Source of the DNA: Halomonas sp. S3-1-1
GTDB taxonomy: Bacteria > Pseudomonadota > Gammaproteobacteria > Pseudomonadales > Halomonadaceae
Direction of reading: 5' to 3'
Assembly: GCF_023757625.1 (NCBI RefSeq)
Contig: NZ_JALGBZ010000002.1
Span: 558,001 to 622,000 of the forward strand
Length of the DNA: 64,000 nucleotides
Position numbers and translations under genes: made by a program. Each line of letters opens with the position of its first letter. The stretch's first letter is position 1. Under the pieces are notes generated by a model, which saw nothing but the letters and a program-made list of their open reading frames with translations, ran no database searches and had not been told where the DNA came from. Below, in pieces: positions 1 to 10,636 of this stretch.

Positions 1-61
1 AGTTTCCATTCGCACGACGAGTGAGCGGGCGGCCACTAATATTCATCGGGGATTTACCTAA

Positions 62-3000
62 ATGGCAACAGCAACGGTCATCGCTATCACCGGGGACGCT
101 TGGGTCACGGATGGCAAGGGCAACCGGCACGAGGTCAAAATCGGCGATACGCTTATCGAAGGCGAAACGCTGATTACCTCGGACGGTGGACGAGTCGAAC
201 TCGATTTTGGCGATGGCGCAGGGACAGACGTGGTCGAAGGCGGCCAGGCCATGGAGCTGACGCCGGACCTCGACCGGGAAACCGTTGTATCTTCCGATGA
301 AGCCAGCGTGCTGGATGACGATATAGAGGCGTTGCTGGCCGCCCTGGATGACGACGATATCGACCTGCTGGATCTGCTCGATCCTACCGCTGCCGGTGGC
401 GCAGGTGGCGGCGGCGGCGGCGGCAATAGCTTCGTCCGCGTGGCGCGTATCTCCGAAGACGTAAGCCCCCTGAGCTTCACCACCGCTGGCTCCACGGCGG
501 AGACACCCCCTGTTCTCTTTACGCTCAATCCCCCCGGCCCGGACGACGCTACCCCCGATACCGATATTCCGTTAAGCCCGGATGAGCCCCTGATTCCCGG
601 TGAAGATGACGGTGATGCAGACGCAGATGCCGATGCAGACGCAGACGCAGACGCTGATGCCGATACAGATGCTGACGCCGATGCTGACGCGGATGCGGAT
701 GCCGATGCGGACGCGGATGCCGACGCAGACGCAGATGCCGATGCCGACGCAGACGCAGACGCTGATGCCGATACAGATGCTGACGCCGATGCTGACGCGG
801 ATGCCGATGCCGATGCTGACGCTGACGCGGATGCGGATGCCGATGCGGACGCGGATGCCGACGCAGACGCTGATGCGGATGCAGACGCTGATGCCGATGC
901 CGATGCCGATGCCGATACGGATGCCGATGCCGATGCCGATGCCGATGCTGACGCGGATGCCGATGCGGACGCTGATGCGGACGCCGATGCGGATGCCGAT
1001 GCGGATGCCGATGCGGATGCCGACGCAGACGCAGACGCAGACGCTGATGCTGATGCTGATACAGACGCGGATGCCGATGCGGATGCTGATGCTGATGCTG
1101 ATGCTGATGCGGATGCCGACGCAGACGCAGACGCGGATGCCGATGCCGATGCCGATGCTGATGCGGACGCAGACGCTGATGCCGATACAGACGCTGACGC
1201 CGATGCGGATGCTGACGCTGACGCTGACGCTGACGCTGACGCTGACGCTGACGCGGATGCCGATGCGGACGCTGATGCGGATGCGGATGCGGATGCGGAT
1301 GCCGACGCAGACGCAGACGCTGATGCCGATACAGACGCTGATGCCGATACAGACGCGGATGCCGATGCTGATGCGGACGCTGACGCCGATGCCGATGCCG
1401 ATGCCGATGCAGACGCAGACGCGGATGCCGATGCGGATGCAGACGCCGACGCTGATGCCGATACAGACGCGGATGCTGATGCTGATGCGGACGCTGACGC
1501 CGACGCGGATGCCGACTCTGACTCGGATTCTGACAGCGATTCGGACTCTGATAGCGACTCCGATTCGGATAGCGACTCCGACTCCGACAGTGACTCAGAT
1601 TCGGACAGCGATTCGGATTCAGATAGCGACTCCGACAGTGATTCGGACTCCGACAGCGACTCCGATAGCGACTCGGACTCCGACAGTGATTCCGATTCGG
1701 ACAGCGACTCGGATTCAGATAGCGACTCCGACTCTGACAGTGACTCTGATTCGGACAGCGACTCCGACAGCGATTCCGATTCCGACAGCGATTCGGACTC
1801 CGATAGCGACTCGGACTCCGACAGTGATTCCGATTCGGACAGCGACTCGGATTCAGATAGCGACTCTGACAGTGACTCGGACTCTGACAGCGACTCCGAT
1901 TCTGATAGCGATTCGGACTCCGACAGTGATTCCGATTCGGACAGCGACTCGGATTCAGATAGCGACTCCGACTCTGATAGCGATTCGGACTCTGATAGCG
2001 ATTCGGACTCCGACAGTGATTCCGATTCGGACAGCGACTCGGACTCCGACAGTGATTCGGACTCTGACAGTGATTCGGACTCTGACAGTGACTCCGACTC
2101 CGATAGCGACTCGGACTCCGACAGTGATTCCGATTCGGACAGCGACTCGGATTCAGATAGCGACTCCGACTCTGACAGTGACTCGGACTCTGACAGCGAT
2201 TCGGACTCTGATAGCGACTCCGATTCGGATAGCGATTCGGACTCCGACAGTGATTCCGATTCCGACAGCGACTCGGATTCAGATAGCGACTCCGACTCTG
2301 ACAGTGACTCGGACTCTGACAGCGACTCCGATTCTGATAGCGATTCGGACTCCGACAGTGATTCCGATTCGGACAGCGACTCGGACTCCGACAGCGATTC
2401 GGACTCCGACAGTGATGCCGATTCGGACAGCGACTCGGACTCCGACAGCGATTCGGACTCCGATAGCGACTCGGATTCCGACAGCGACTCCGACTCCGAC
2501 AGTGACTCGGATTCCGACAGCGACTCCGACTCCGACTCCGACAGTGACTCTGATTCAGATAGCGACTCCGACAGTGATTCGGACTCTGACAGTGACTCCG
2601 ATTCCGATAGCGACTCCGACTCTGATAGCGATTCGGATTCCGACAGCGACTCGGATTCAGATAGCGACTCCGACTCTGACAGTGACTCGGACTCCGATAG
2701 CGATTCAGACTCCGACAGCGATTCGGATTCCGACAGTGACTCGGACTCCGATAGCGACTCCGACTCTGACAGTGACTCGGACTCTGATAGCGACTCCGAT
2801 TCTGATAGCGATTCGGACTCCGACAGTGACTCGGACTCTGACAGTGACTCTGATTCTGACAGTGACTCTGACAGCGACTCCGACTCCGACAGCGATTCGG
2901 ACTCCGATAGTGACTCGGATTCTGACAGCGATTCGGACTCCGACAGCGACTCCGATTCGGATTCCGACAGCGACTCGGATTCAGATAGCGACTCCGACTC

Positions 3001-6000
3001 CGACAGCGATTCGGACTCCGACAGTGATTCCGATTCGGACAGCGACTCGGACTCTGACAGTGATTCGGATTCGGACAGCGACTCGGACTCTGACAGTGAT
3101 TCCGACTCGGACGGTGATCACGATCCGGACTCGGATAACGACCCTGATGGCCCAGAAGAGGAGGAAGAGGAAGAAGAAATAAAGGCCACGATCACCATCG
3201 CCGACGACCTGTTCGGTGGCGACAACGTGATCAACAACGCCGAGTCCCAGCAGGCGCAGAGCGTTCACGGCACCGTGGGCGGCGCGACACAGGCCAATGA
3301 CCCCGTCACCGTGACCATCGGTGGAGTGGAGTACGAGACCACCGTCAATGACGACGGCGAGACCTGGAGCGTGGAGGTACCGGCAAACGCAGTGGGCGAC
3401 CTGACCGGCGGCGAGATCAGCGCCACGGTCACCGGCAGCGACAGCGCCGGTAACCCCTACAGCGACATCGACACCGCGGATTACGGCGTCAGCACCGACC
3501 TGCCGCAGGCGACGATCACCATTGCCGACGACCTGTTCGGTGGCGACAACGTGATCAACAATGCCGAGTCCCAGCAGGCGCAGAGCGTCCACGGCACCGT
3601 GGACGGCGCGGCGCAGGCCGGTGACCCCGTCACCGTGACCATCGGTGGCGTGGAGTATCCGACCACCGTCAACGACGACGGCGAGACCTGGAGCGTGGAG
3701 GTACCGGCGGACGCGGTAGGTGACCTGGCCGGCGGCGAGATCAGCGCCACGGTCAGCGGCAGCGACAGCGCCGGTAACCCCTACAGCGACACCGACACCG
3801 CGGAGTACGGCGTCAGCACCGACCTGCCGAAGGCCACGATCACCATCGCCGACGACCTGTTCGGTGGCGACAACGTGATCAACAACGCCGAGTCCCAGCA
3901 GGCGCAGAGCGTCCACGGCACCGTGGACGGCGCGGCGCAGGCCAATGACCCCGTCACCGTGACCATCGGTGGAGTGGAGTACGAGACCACCGTCAATGAC
4001 GACGGCGAGACCTGGAGCGTGGAGGTACCGGCAAACGCAGTGGGCGACCTGACCGGCGGCGAGATCAGCGCCACGGTCAGCGGCACCGACGGCGTGGGCA
4101 ACCCCTACGGCGACACCGACACCGCGGATTACACGGTAAACTTTGCTCCTGAATCAGAAGGTGGCTACGCGATTGGTAAGGAGGATAGTTCCAGCGTCTT
4201 GAAGTGGAATGACTTCGATATCAAGGACACGGATTCGCCTGAATCCGAACTGGGCGTATTAATCACGGGCCTTCCCGCTGATGGGAAACTGCAGTTCCGC
4301 GATGGTAATGAATGGACTGATGTTGAAGTGGGAAACCAGTTCAGCCAGGCACAGATCGAAGCAGGCGATCTTCGTTTTATGCCCGTCGCTAACGAATCCG
4401 GTTTCAGCGGCTATGGCGGCGAAGGCGTCGGTAATAAGCAGGCGCATTACGCCAAATTCGGCTTCAAACCCACGGATGCTTTGAACGACGGCCAGGAAGC
4501 GAGCTTTACCATCGACATTCGCCCGGTCGCTGATAAGCCGGACGTTGATTTGAAAGTCATTGCGGGGGATATCAATGCCGGCAGTGGCGGTAGTGAGGTC
4601 ATCCAGGTCAATGGCGGCAGTGGTAAGCGTGGTGGATTCGATGTTCAGGATGGGCAAATCGTCAAGATCGGCGATGGCGTGCAGATATGGCTCTCTAAAG
4701 GAGATCCCGAGCCTGAGGTTATGGGTAACGGTAAAGTTACTTATTACTACGAGTCCGATGCCCATGGCTCTTCGGAGTACGCGGATGTATTCGTACTTCA
4801 TGAAGGAAGCAAATTCGTTCGTTCTGCTGATGATTTTTCAGATGTCATCCACGCAGTGCATGGTAATCGGGTTAGCCAAGCAAATGGAGAAGGGCTCAAG
4901 GATGTCATCTTTCTGGCGGGTAGCGATGCGAACCACTACAGAGTTAGCCACCCCGATCCAAATAATACAGATACTCAGTACAACACGCTTGAGTCACTGA
5001 GTATCACATACAATGGCAAGTTCCTGACGGGGGGGAATAATCACCTTGAGGGTGCCATTACAGGTGATGGAAGCGTTCTGACTCCGAATAAAATTGATAT
5101 TGATTCGGATAATAATTCTTCTGCTGTACAGCAGTTTGATGTGTGGGTGTCGGCGAGTTTAACTGATGACGATGGCAGCGAAATTCTATCGGGTATCACG
5201 CTAAGCGCTATCCCTCAGGGCTCGGTTGTCGAACTTGTAAACGCCGCTGAAGGTATCGAGTTAATCGACAAAGACGGTGAATGGCTGATCACGAATCCAG
5301 GTGAGTCAGATGTAGAGAACATCCAACTGAAACTAAGCGTACCTTTTGGTACGAAGCCTTTTGACATTAAGGCCGAAGCAACGTCTACCGAGGTTTACCA
5401 GGACTCCGATGGTAACGCTGTCGCTTTGGAAGGTATTGACACCGCCACAGGCAATGATCAAGGCACCGTTGTAATTGCACCAGTGGCGCCTCCCACCGTC
5501 ACTGGCCTTGATAACTCGCTCGCAGTTAGCGAAAGCTATCTTGAAGACGGCACAAAAGAGGGAGACGGCGAGGCAAAAGCGCAAGGCAGCTTTACCATTT
5601 CATCTGCGGTAGGTATTGCCGAAGTAACGATTGCAGGCAAAGCGGTGTCCATCGCCACCTTGCAAGCTATCGGAAAGGCGGGAAGCACGGAAATTGTAAC
5701 TGTTGAAGGCAACAGGCTGGTCATCACTGGTTATGAAGGAGACCAGAAAGGCGGCACTGTCTCATACGAGTTTGTGTTGGAAAATACGGTTCGCCATACA
5801 GAGCTAGGCCCGGATGAGTTTACCCAGCCAGCAATTGAGGTATCCGTCAAGGATGCGCTTGGGCAATCTTCCCGCGGGGCTATTGGCGTGACAGTCATTG
5901 ATGATGTGCCTGTGGCCGTGGATGAACAGCAAACCATCATTGGCGCAAGTGCCACCACCGTTACCGGCAACGTAACGGAGCACGATACGTTGGGCGCTGA

Positions 6001-8218
6001 TGGGGCGCATGAACAAGGGGCGGTTAGTTCCGTGGAGTTTAACGGCCTGACACTCATGCTAAATGGAGAAACGATTGCTATCACCGGTGAGTATGGAAAG
6101 CTGACGATTAGTCCTGACGGTTCCTATACCTATGAAACGTTCGGGAAAGCTGTAGATGGCGTGAAAGATACCTTCACTTACCAGATAACCGATGGTGATG
6201 GTGATATCGCTACAGCAACATTAGCTATCGACTTCAGCGTGGATGGGCCAAAGTTGGTGGTAGGCAGCAACCTTGATGATGACAGCAGTCAAACAGCGCC
6301 GCCGCAGCATCATACACCTAACCCCGATGCGACTTCTGCCGGTGACATTCAAGGCGGATCGGGCGACGATATTCTTATCGGTGATACGGGGGGGGCGAAG
6401 CTTAACGTCGAGCCCGGGGGTAATTACAATATCGCGCTGGTCGTGGATGTTTCAGCGAGCATGAATAATCTTTCTGGCACCGACGGATTGAGTCGCATTG
6501 ACCTGACCAAGCTGGCCCTGACAAACCTGGTCAATCAGCTGTCAGAGCACGCAGGTGCAATCAATATCAGTCTGATACCGTTTGCCAGGGCATCGAATCA
6601 GTGGGGTGGGCAAGCAACGCGTATCGAGGCATCGGTAAAGGGTCTAAGCAACGATGCGGCTATGGGTAAACTATTGGACGCGATTGACGACCTCTACGCT
6701 GAAAGCGGTACAAACTACTCGGCTGGTTTCAATAAAGCGCTTGAGTGGTTTAACGGCGATGATGCCAATAGTGACTACGAAAATTTGACATTCTTCTTGA
6801 CTGACGGCAATCCAACTTTTTATGGAGAGCACGACGAAGGCCCGGCAAACAGCACTGACTTGGCAACACTGCGCGCCTCACTGGACGCGTTCAACCAACT
6901 GACGTCTATTAGCAACAAGGTTCATGCGATCGGCATTGGTCAGGATATTAATAAAGAGTATCTGCAGCTCTTTGATAATACCGATTTTATAGGCAATGAA
7001 ACTGTCATCGCGCCCTCAAGCTATACACTGGCCGATTTCCAAGGGTATGGCGACCCGTTGGATAGCTCAAGCAAGTGGAACAAGCTGGGTGGAAGTGATC
7101 GGTGGGGCAGGCATGAGGTCAATGACGGCCTGTTGAAGATATTCGATGGTGCCGGAAATGCTTCTACCTTTATCGCTAGCGACGGTTTCAGGGTATCTGA
7201 AAGCGGAAGCACGATCGAAGTGAGTTACAGAACGTCGAATTCCAATGTCGCTGACACGTTTGCTTGGAAAATACAGCAATTGGGTAAAGAGGGCTGGGTC
7301 GATGCCTCTCAATACGATTATCTTGATAGAACGGCTAGTTTCAAGGAGGTCGTGAGCGGTGAGCTTGGTGCGGGTACTTATAGGGTGGTTTTTGCTGTGG
7401 ATAACCAATACAGCAGCACTACTTCGAACCTCTGGATCGATCATGTAAAACTGTCACAGCCAAATGTATTGGAAGCACCCGCTGGCCAGGTTCAGATAGT
7501 CAATACCGCTGATGAACTAGACGTGGCTCTGAAGCAGGGCTCGGAAGATCTGGAAAGAGCGGAAGTGGGGGACGACATTCTAAATGGTGGTGAAGGTGAC
7601 GACCTCTTGTTTGGCGATGCCATCTATACTGATCATCTTGATTGGGAAGGCCGGGATTGGAATGGCGACATGCCCGAAGGCTCTGGTTATAAAGCCCTAA
7701 CAGCCTATCTTGAGCATGAGCTAGGCCGCGCCCCGGGCAATGCCGAGCTTTATGATTACATTTCCAAGAACTTCGAGAGTTTGATCGATCCGGATCCACA
7801 GAAGGGCGGCGATGACACTCTGATTGGCGGCCCGGGCAACGACATGCTGATAGGCGGTTTAGGCGCCGACACCTTCAAGTGGGAATTCGCTGACCAAGGC
7901 ACGGTGAATAAGCCGGCCGAAGATCAAGTAATGGATTTCACGCGAGGTGTGTTTGGTCAAGAGGATCAAGCCGATCGTCTGGACCTGGCTGACCTGCTCC
8001 AGGGCGAAAGCAGCGACACCATCGATCAGTTCATTCACGCGGAGCAGGACGGCAGCGATACGATTCTGCACATCAAGTCGCAAGGCGGCTTGGCAGAAGA
8101 TAACAGTAATGCCGACCAGCGCGTGGTACTCAAGGATGTATCGATGCCTCAAGGCGAAAGCTCGTCGGACTTCCTGCAAAGCATGCTGCAGGACCACCAG
8201 CTTAAGATCGACCAGTAA
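62..8218 (+). CDS. lapA: Giant LapA/BapA-like RTX biofilm adhesin
   Basis: A 2718-residue cell-surface adhesin, predicted to leave by type I secretion and be held in the outer membrane by its N-terminus. Order seen: retention module (about 1-110); TAAG at 109-112, the di-alanine type of site cut by LapG; Gly-rich hinge (112-121); Asp-Ala repeats (185-484); Ser-Asp repeats (485-1017); a Glu run near 1030; three near-identical Ig-like repeats of 108 residues (from 1042); several diverged Big/cadherin/VCBS-like domains; a von Willebrand A domain with MIDAS motif DVSASM (Asp about 2129); RTX motifs near 2100, 2505 and 2585; and a type I C-terminus. No Sec signal peptide. A GGGGA ribosome site lies 5' of the ATG. 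lapG and lapD nearby support the role. Which exporter serves it is unknown, since no lapEBC set adjoins it. The lapA symbol denotes function; overall similarity to Pseudomonas LapA is limited to the ends. Confidence 0.93.
614..1513 (+). repeat. Asp-Ala (GAY-GCN) coding repeat tract
   Basis: About 900 bp of six-base GAY-GCN units encoding residues 185-484 of the adhesin. Threonine (ACA/ACG) replaces alanine eight times, near 665, 773, 917, 1061, 1187, 1331, 1349 and 1463. Most gaps are 108-144 bp, so a longer block of roughly 18-24 units has probably been copied. The tract is acidic and likely acts as an extended stalk. Confidence 0.95.
1514..3112 (+). repeat. Ser-Asp coding repeat tract with hidden 18-bp period
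   Basis: About 1.6 kb encoding residues 485-1017 as Ser-Asp dipeptides, with one alanine near 2416. The serine codons follow the order TCN, TCN, AGY over and over, giving an 18-bp DNA unit (sometimes 12 bp) behind the two-residue protein repeat. Longer blocks recur, for example starting near 1681, 1819, 1921 and 2119, at distances that are multiples of 6. The protein pattern resembles the stalks of staphylococcal Sdr/Clf proteins. Confidence 0.95.
3185..4136 (+). repeat. Three tandem 324-bp Ig-like domain repeats
   Basis: Units begin at 3185, 3509 and 3833, each 108 residues and opening with [12 protein letters not shown]. They differ at only a few positions by eye, while the adhesin domains further on are strongly diverged. 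That points to recent duplication or gene conversion. The fold is inferred to be a bacterial Ig-like adhesin domain. Confidence 0.93.
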
Positions 8219-8247
8219 GACGTCACATCACGGGTTGTGTAACAACA

Positions 8248-8273
8248 AAGGCCGCCTCCGGGCGGCCTTTTTT
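8248..8273 (+). terminator. Intrinsic terminator after the adhesin
   Basis: AAAGGCCGCC and GGGCGGCCTTT form a GC-rich hairpin with a very short loop, followed by a run of T. It lies about 30 bp after the adhesin stop codon and separates it from the next small gene. Confidence 0.9.
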
Positions 8274-8310
8274 AACCTTGAATTCTGTTTAACGAAAGAA
8301 GGGGGTTGCC

Positions 8311-8634
8311 ATGTTCTATATCAAACGCAATGCCGACGGCGACATCGTGACACTAAGTAAGGAAGCGACCAGCGAATCCTCTGAGCAGGTGAGCGCGGAC
8401 GACCCGCAGGTGCTGGCGTTTCTGGCCAACGAGCCCGGTGCAAAAGCGAACTTTCTCGCCTCGGATTTGGCTTTCGTGCGTGTGGTTGAGGACTTGATGG
8501 AGGTACTGCTGGACAAGGGGGTGATTTCATTCACCGACCTGCCCCAGGCGGCTCAGAACAAGGTGATGCAGCGTAAATCGCTGCGGGCCAAGAACAACAT
8601 CAATTTGATCGGCGAGGACGGCGGGATCATCTGA
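8311..8634 (+). CDS. Small conserved protein (tryptophan synthase beta-like family)
   Basis: A 107-residue soluble protein without signal peptide or membrane segment. It begins MFYIKRNADGDIVTLS and has a helical middle (about 48-75) and a basic stretch near 85-93. Proteins with this opening are often annotated 'tryptophan synthase subunit beta-like' in Pseudomonas and Halomonas. It is far too short for TrpB and has no PLP site, so that name carries no functional meaning. A strong AAGGGGG ribosome site precedes the ATG. It lies between the adhesin terminator and the 3' end of lapD, with which it converges. Function unknown. Confidence 0.8.
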   Translation: MFYIKRNADGDIVTLSKEATSESSEQVSADDPQVLAFLANEPGAKANFLASDLAFVRVVEDLMEVLLDKGVISFTDLPQAAQNKVMQRKSLRAKNNINLIGEDGGII

Positions 8635-8659
8635 TACCGCCGCCATAACTGCGGCGTGG

Positions 8660-10570
8660 TCAGGCCGGCGCGCGTATTGCCGGTCCGGTAACGCCGTCGA
8701 TCCCCATGCGCAAAAGCTGGGCCAGTTCCTCTTCGGATTTCACGCCCTCGGCGATGACCACGATGCCCAATGAGTGGCAAAGCGTGGTCAGGCCACGCAG
8801 AATGCTCTGCTGCTCAGAGGAGGCGTGAATGTCGCGCACCAGGCTCGAATCCACCTTCAGGTAGGAGAGCCCCACATCGTGAAGCTCGGCAAGCTTGGTG
8901 AACTCTGATCCCACATGCTCGATACCGAACTGGCAGTTAAGGTGTCTGAGCGTGGCGCAGAAACCGCGCATACTCGCCAGCGCACGCGAATCGAGGGTCG
9001 CGGGGATTTCGAAGCAGAGTCTGGGGGCGAGGGTGGCGTTTTTCTCCAGCAGGGTACGTAGTTCGTTGACGAAACGAGCGTCGGTGATGGCGGCGATCGA
9101 AAGGTTGATGCCCAGCCACTGATCCGGGTCCTGACGAAGCTGCTCCAACGCCTGCTTAATGACCGCCATATCCAGCGCAGGCTCTAGATTAAAGCGCGCA
9201 AGCCAAGGAATGAAGACCCCAGCGCTTTGCCACTGCTCGGCCAATTGCAGCCGGGCCGGGCTTTCGTAATGCAGGACATTTTGCTGAGCGTCCAACACCG
9301 GGAAGCGGCCAAGCTCGGGGCCTTGAAGCAGCGCCGCGTCCAGCGCCGTGCGCCACGCCGCGTGGGTGGCAAAAAGCGGCTGACGCTCGCGTTCGCGCAC
9401 CACGACCGGCAACCTCCCTTGAGCGCTTTCCGCCTCTGCCAGCGCCGTGTCGAGCGTGGCCATCAGGTCGCTGCGTTCATCGTTGGATGCGTAACTGGTA
9501 ATCGCCGCCGGCAGGCGAAGTTCTATCGTGTCACTCGCCGGTCTTAGCGTCGCAAGCGCATGTTTTAAGCGAGTGCTGAGCTCGTCGGCGTCGGTTTGAA
9601 ACGGTACTGCCAGTATGAAATCGCTGCCGTTGAGCCGGCCGATCAACGTCTCTTCAGAAGTAGTATCGAGTGTAGCCAGCTGACCCACCAACCCCTTCAA
9701 CAGGTTGTCCGTGGCATCGTGGCCGAGGCGGTCGTTCAGATCCACCAGATCCTCCACGCGAACGATCGCCATAAGCCCTGTCGCCCGCGCATCGTCGCTA
9801 TCCAAAAGTGCCGCCAGTCGGGTCATGAACACCCCGCGGTTGAGCGCGCCGGTGAGTGCGTCGTGTTGTAGGTCGCGGCGTAACTCATCGAGCTTTTGGC
9901 TTTCGTGGGTCAACATCTGGCGCACGTTGTGAGAGAGCACGTTCATGGCACGCGCTACCTCGCGTAGCTCGCGGGTACGCGGCTCCTTGATGGTGGTAAA
10001 GCGTCGCGCGCTGATATTGCGCGCCTGTTCAACTACACGACTGAGCGGGCGCTTGATGGTACTGACGATCACCGCCGCCACGGCCAGGCTTGCTATCCCT
10101 GCCGCGATGAACCAGGCCGCCAGCTCCATGAAGCTTCGCCACAGTGCCCGGTACGCAAAGCTGTACTGGCTTTGCAACGTTAGCGTTCCGTACTGCTGCC
10201 AGCCTTCCTGAATGGTGGCGGTGCCCGGCGGAATGTCAAAGTCGATCAGGTGGCGAAACCAGCCGGGCACGTGGCCTTGGTACTCACTTGCCACACGCTC
10301 GACCAATACGCTGCCGTCGGTGTCGCGCAGTACGATCTGCTGGTAATAGCCGGTGTCGAACTGCGCCGAGATCAGTAGCTCGAGAATCACCAGGTCCTTA
10401 TCGAGCTGCGTCATGGAGAGCGCCAGAGCGGTGGCGTTATCCTCGTTCTTGATGCTGATTTCCTGCTCGATGTAAGCGCGGCTAGTGGTGATGCTGATCG
10501 CAAGGCTTCCAACAAAGGAGAGCAGCAAAAGCCCGGTGATGGCCAGCCAAAGCTGTTTGATAAGCGACAT
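8660..10570 (-). CDS. lapD: LapD-like inner-membrane c-di-GMP receptor
   Basis: Predicted to bind c-di-GMP on its degenerate EAL domain and signal across the inner membrane to sequester the LapG protease, keeping the adhesin on the cell surface. Seen in its 636 residues: membrane segment 7-27, periplasmic domain about 28-150, second membrane segment about 150-172, HAMP-like region, a GGDEF-like domain in which the signature is NGSDF (314-318), and an EAL-like domain with YESPAR (435-440) in place of EAL and HVG where active enzymes have DFG. Both domains should therefore be inactive as enzymes, as in known LapD. It follows lapG by 66 bp on the same strand, an operon order also found in Pseudomonas. 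An AAAGGACG ribosome site supports the start. Confidence 0.92.
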   Translation of the reverse strand: MSLIKQLWLAITGLLLLSFVGSLAISITTSRAYIEQEISIKNEDNATALALSMTQLDKDLVILELLISAQFDTGYYQQIVLRDTDGSVLVERVASEYQGHVPGWFRHLIDFDIPPGTATIQEGWQQYGTLTLQSQYSFAYRALWRSFMELAAWFIAAGIASLAVAAVIVSTIKRPLSRVVEQARNISARRFTTIKEPRTRELREVARAMNVLSHNVRQMLTHESQKLDELRRDLQHDALTGALNRGVFMTRLAALLDSDDARATGLMAIVRVEDLVDLNDRLGHDATDNLLKGLVGQLATLDTTSEETLIGRLNGSDFILAVPFQTDADELSTRLKHALATLRPASDTIELRLPAAITSYASNDERSDLMATLDTALAEAESAQGRLPVVVRERERQPLFATHAAWRTALDAALLQGPELGRFPVLDAQQNVLHYESPARLQLAEQWQSAGVFIPWLARFNLEPALDMAVIKQALEQLRQDPDQWLGINLSIAAITDARFVNELRTLLEKNATLAPRLCFEIPATLDSRALASMRGFCATLRHLNCQFGIEHVGSEFTKLAELHDVGLSYLKVDSSLVRDIHASSEQQSILRGLTTLCHSLGIVVIAEGVKSEEELAQLLRMGIDGVTGPAIRAPA

Positions 10571-10636
10571 AACGGCACGTCCTTTTATTGAAAGCTTTTA
10601 TTAAAAGCCCTTATGAAAAACCTTCCTGCGCGGTCT

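Noticed and set aside
1514..3112. CRISPR-like regular repeat spacing
   Set aside because: Units are only 6-18 bp with no unique spacers and are fully coding.
600..3182. Long plus-strand open frame of about 860 codons rich in Met, Thr, Pro and Ile
   Set aside because: It is the repeat tract of the adhesin read in another frame; six-base repeats keep that frame free of stops. It has no independent start signal or protein-like composition.
2981..3916. Minus-strand open frame of about 310 codons across the Ig-like repeats
   Set aside because: It mirrors the tandem repeats of the adhesin. GC-rich codons leave the antisense frame open.
8311..8634. Naming the 107-residue protein as tryptophan synthase beta subunit
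   Set aside because: It is about a quarter of TrpB length and has no PLP lysine or substrate-binding motifs.
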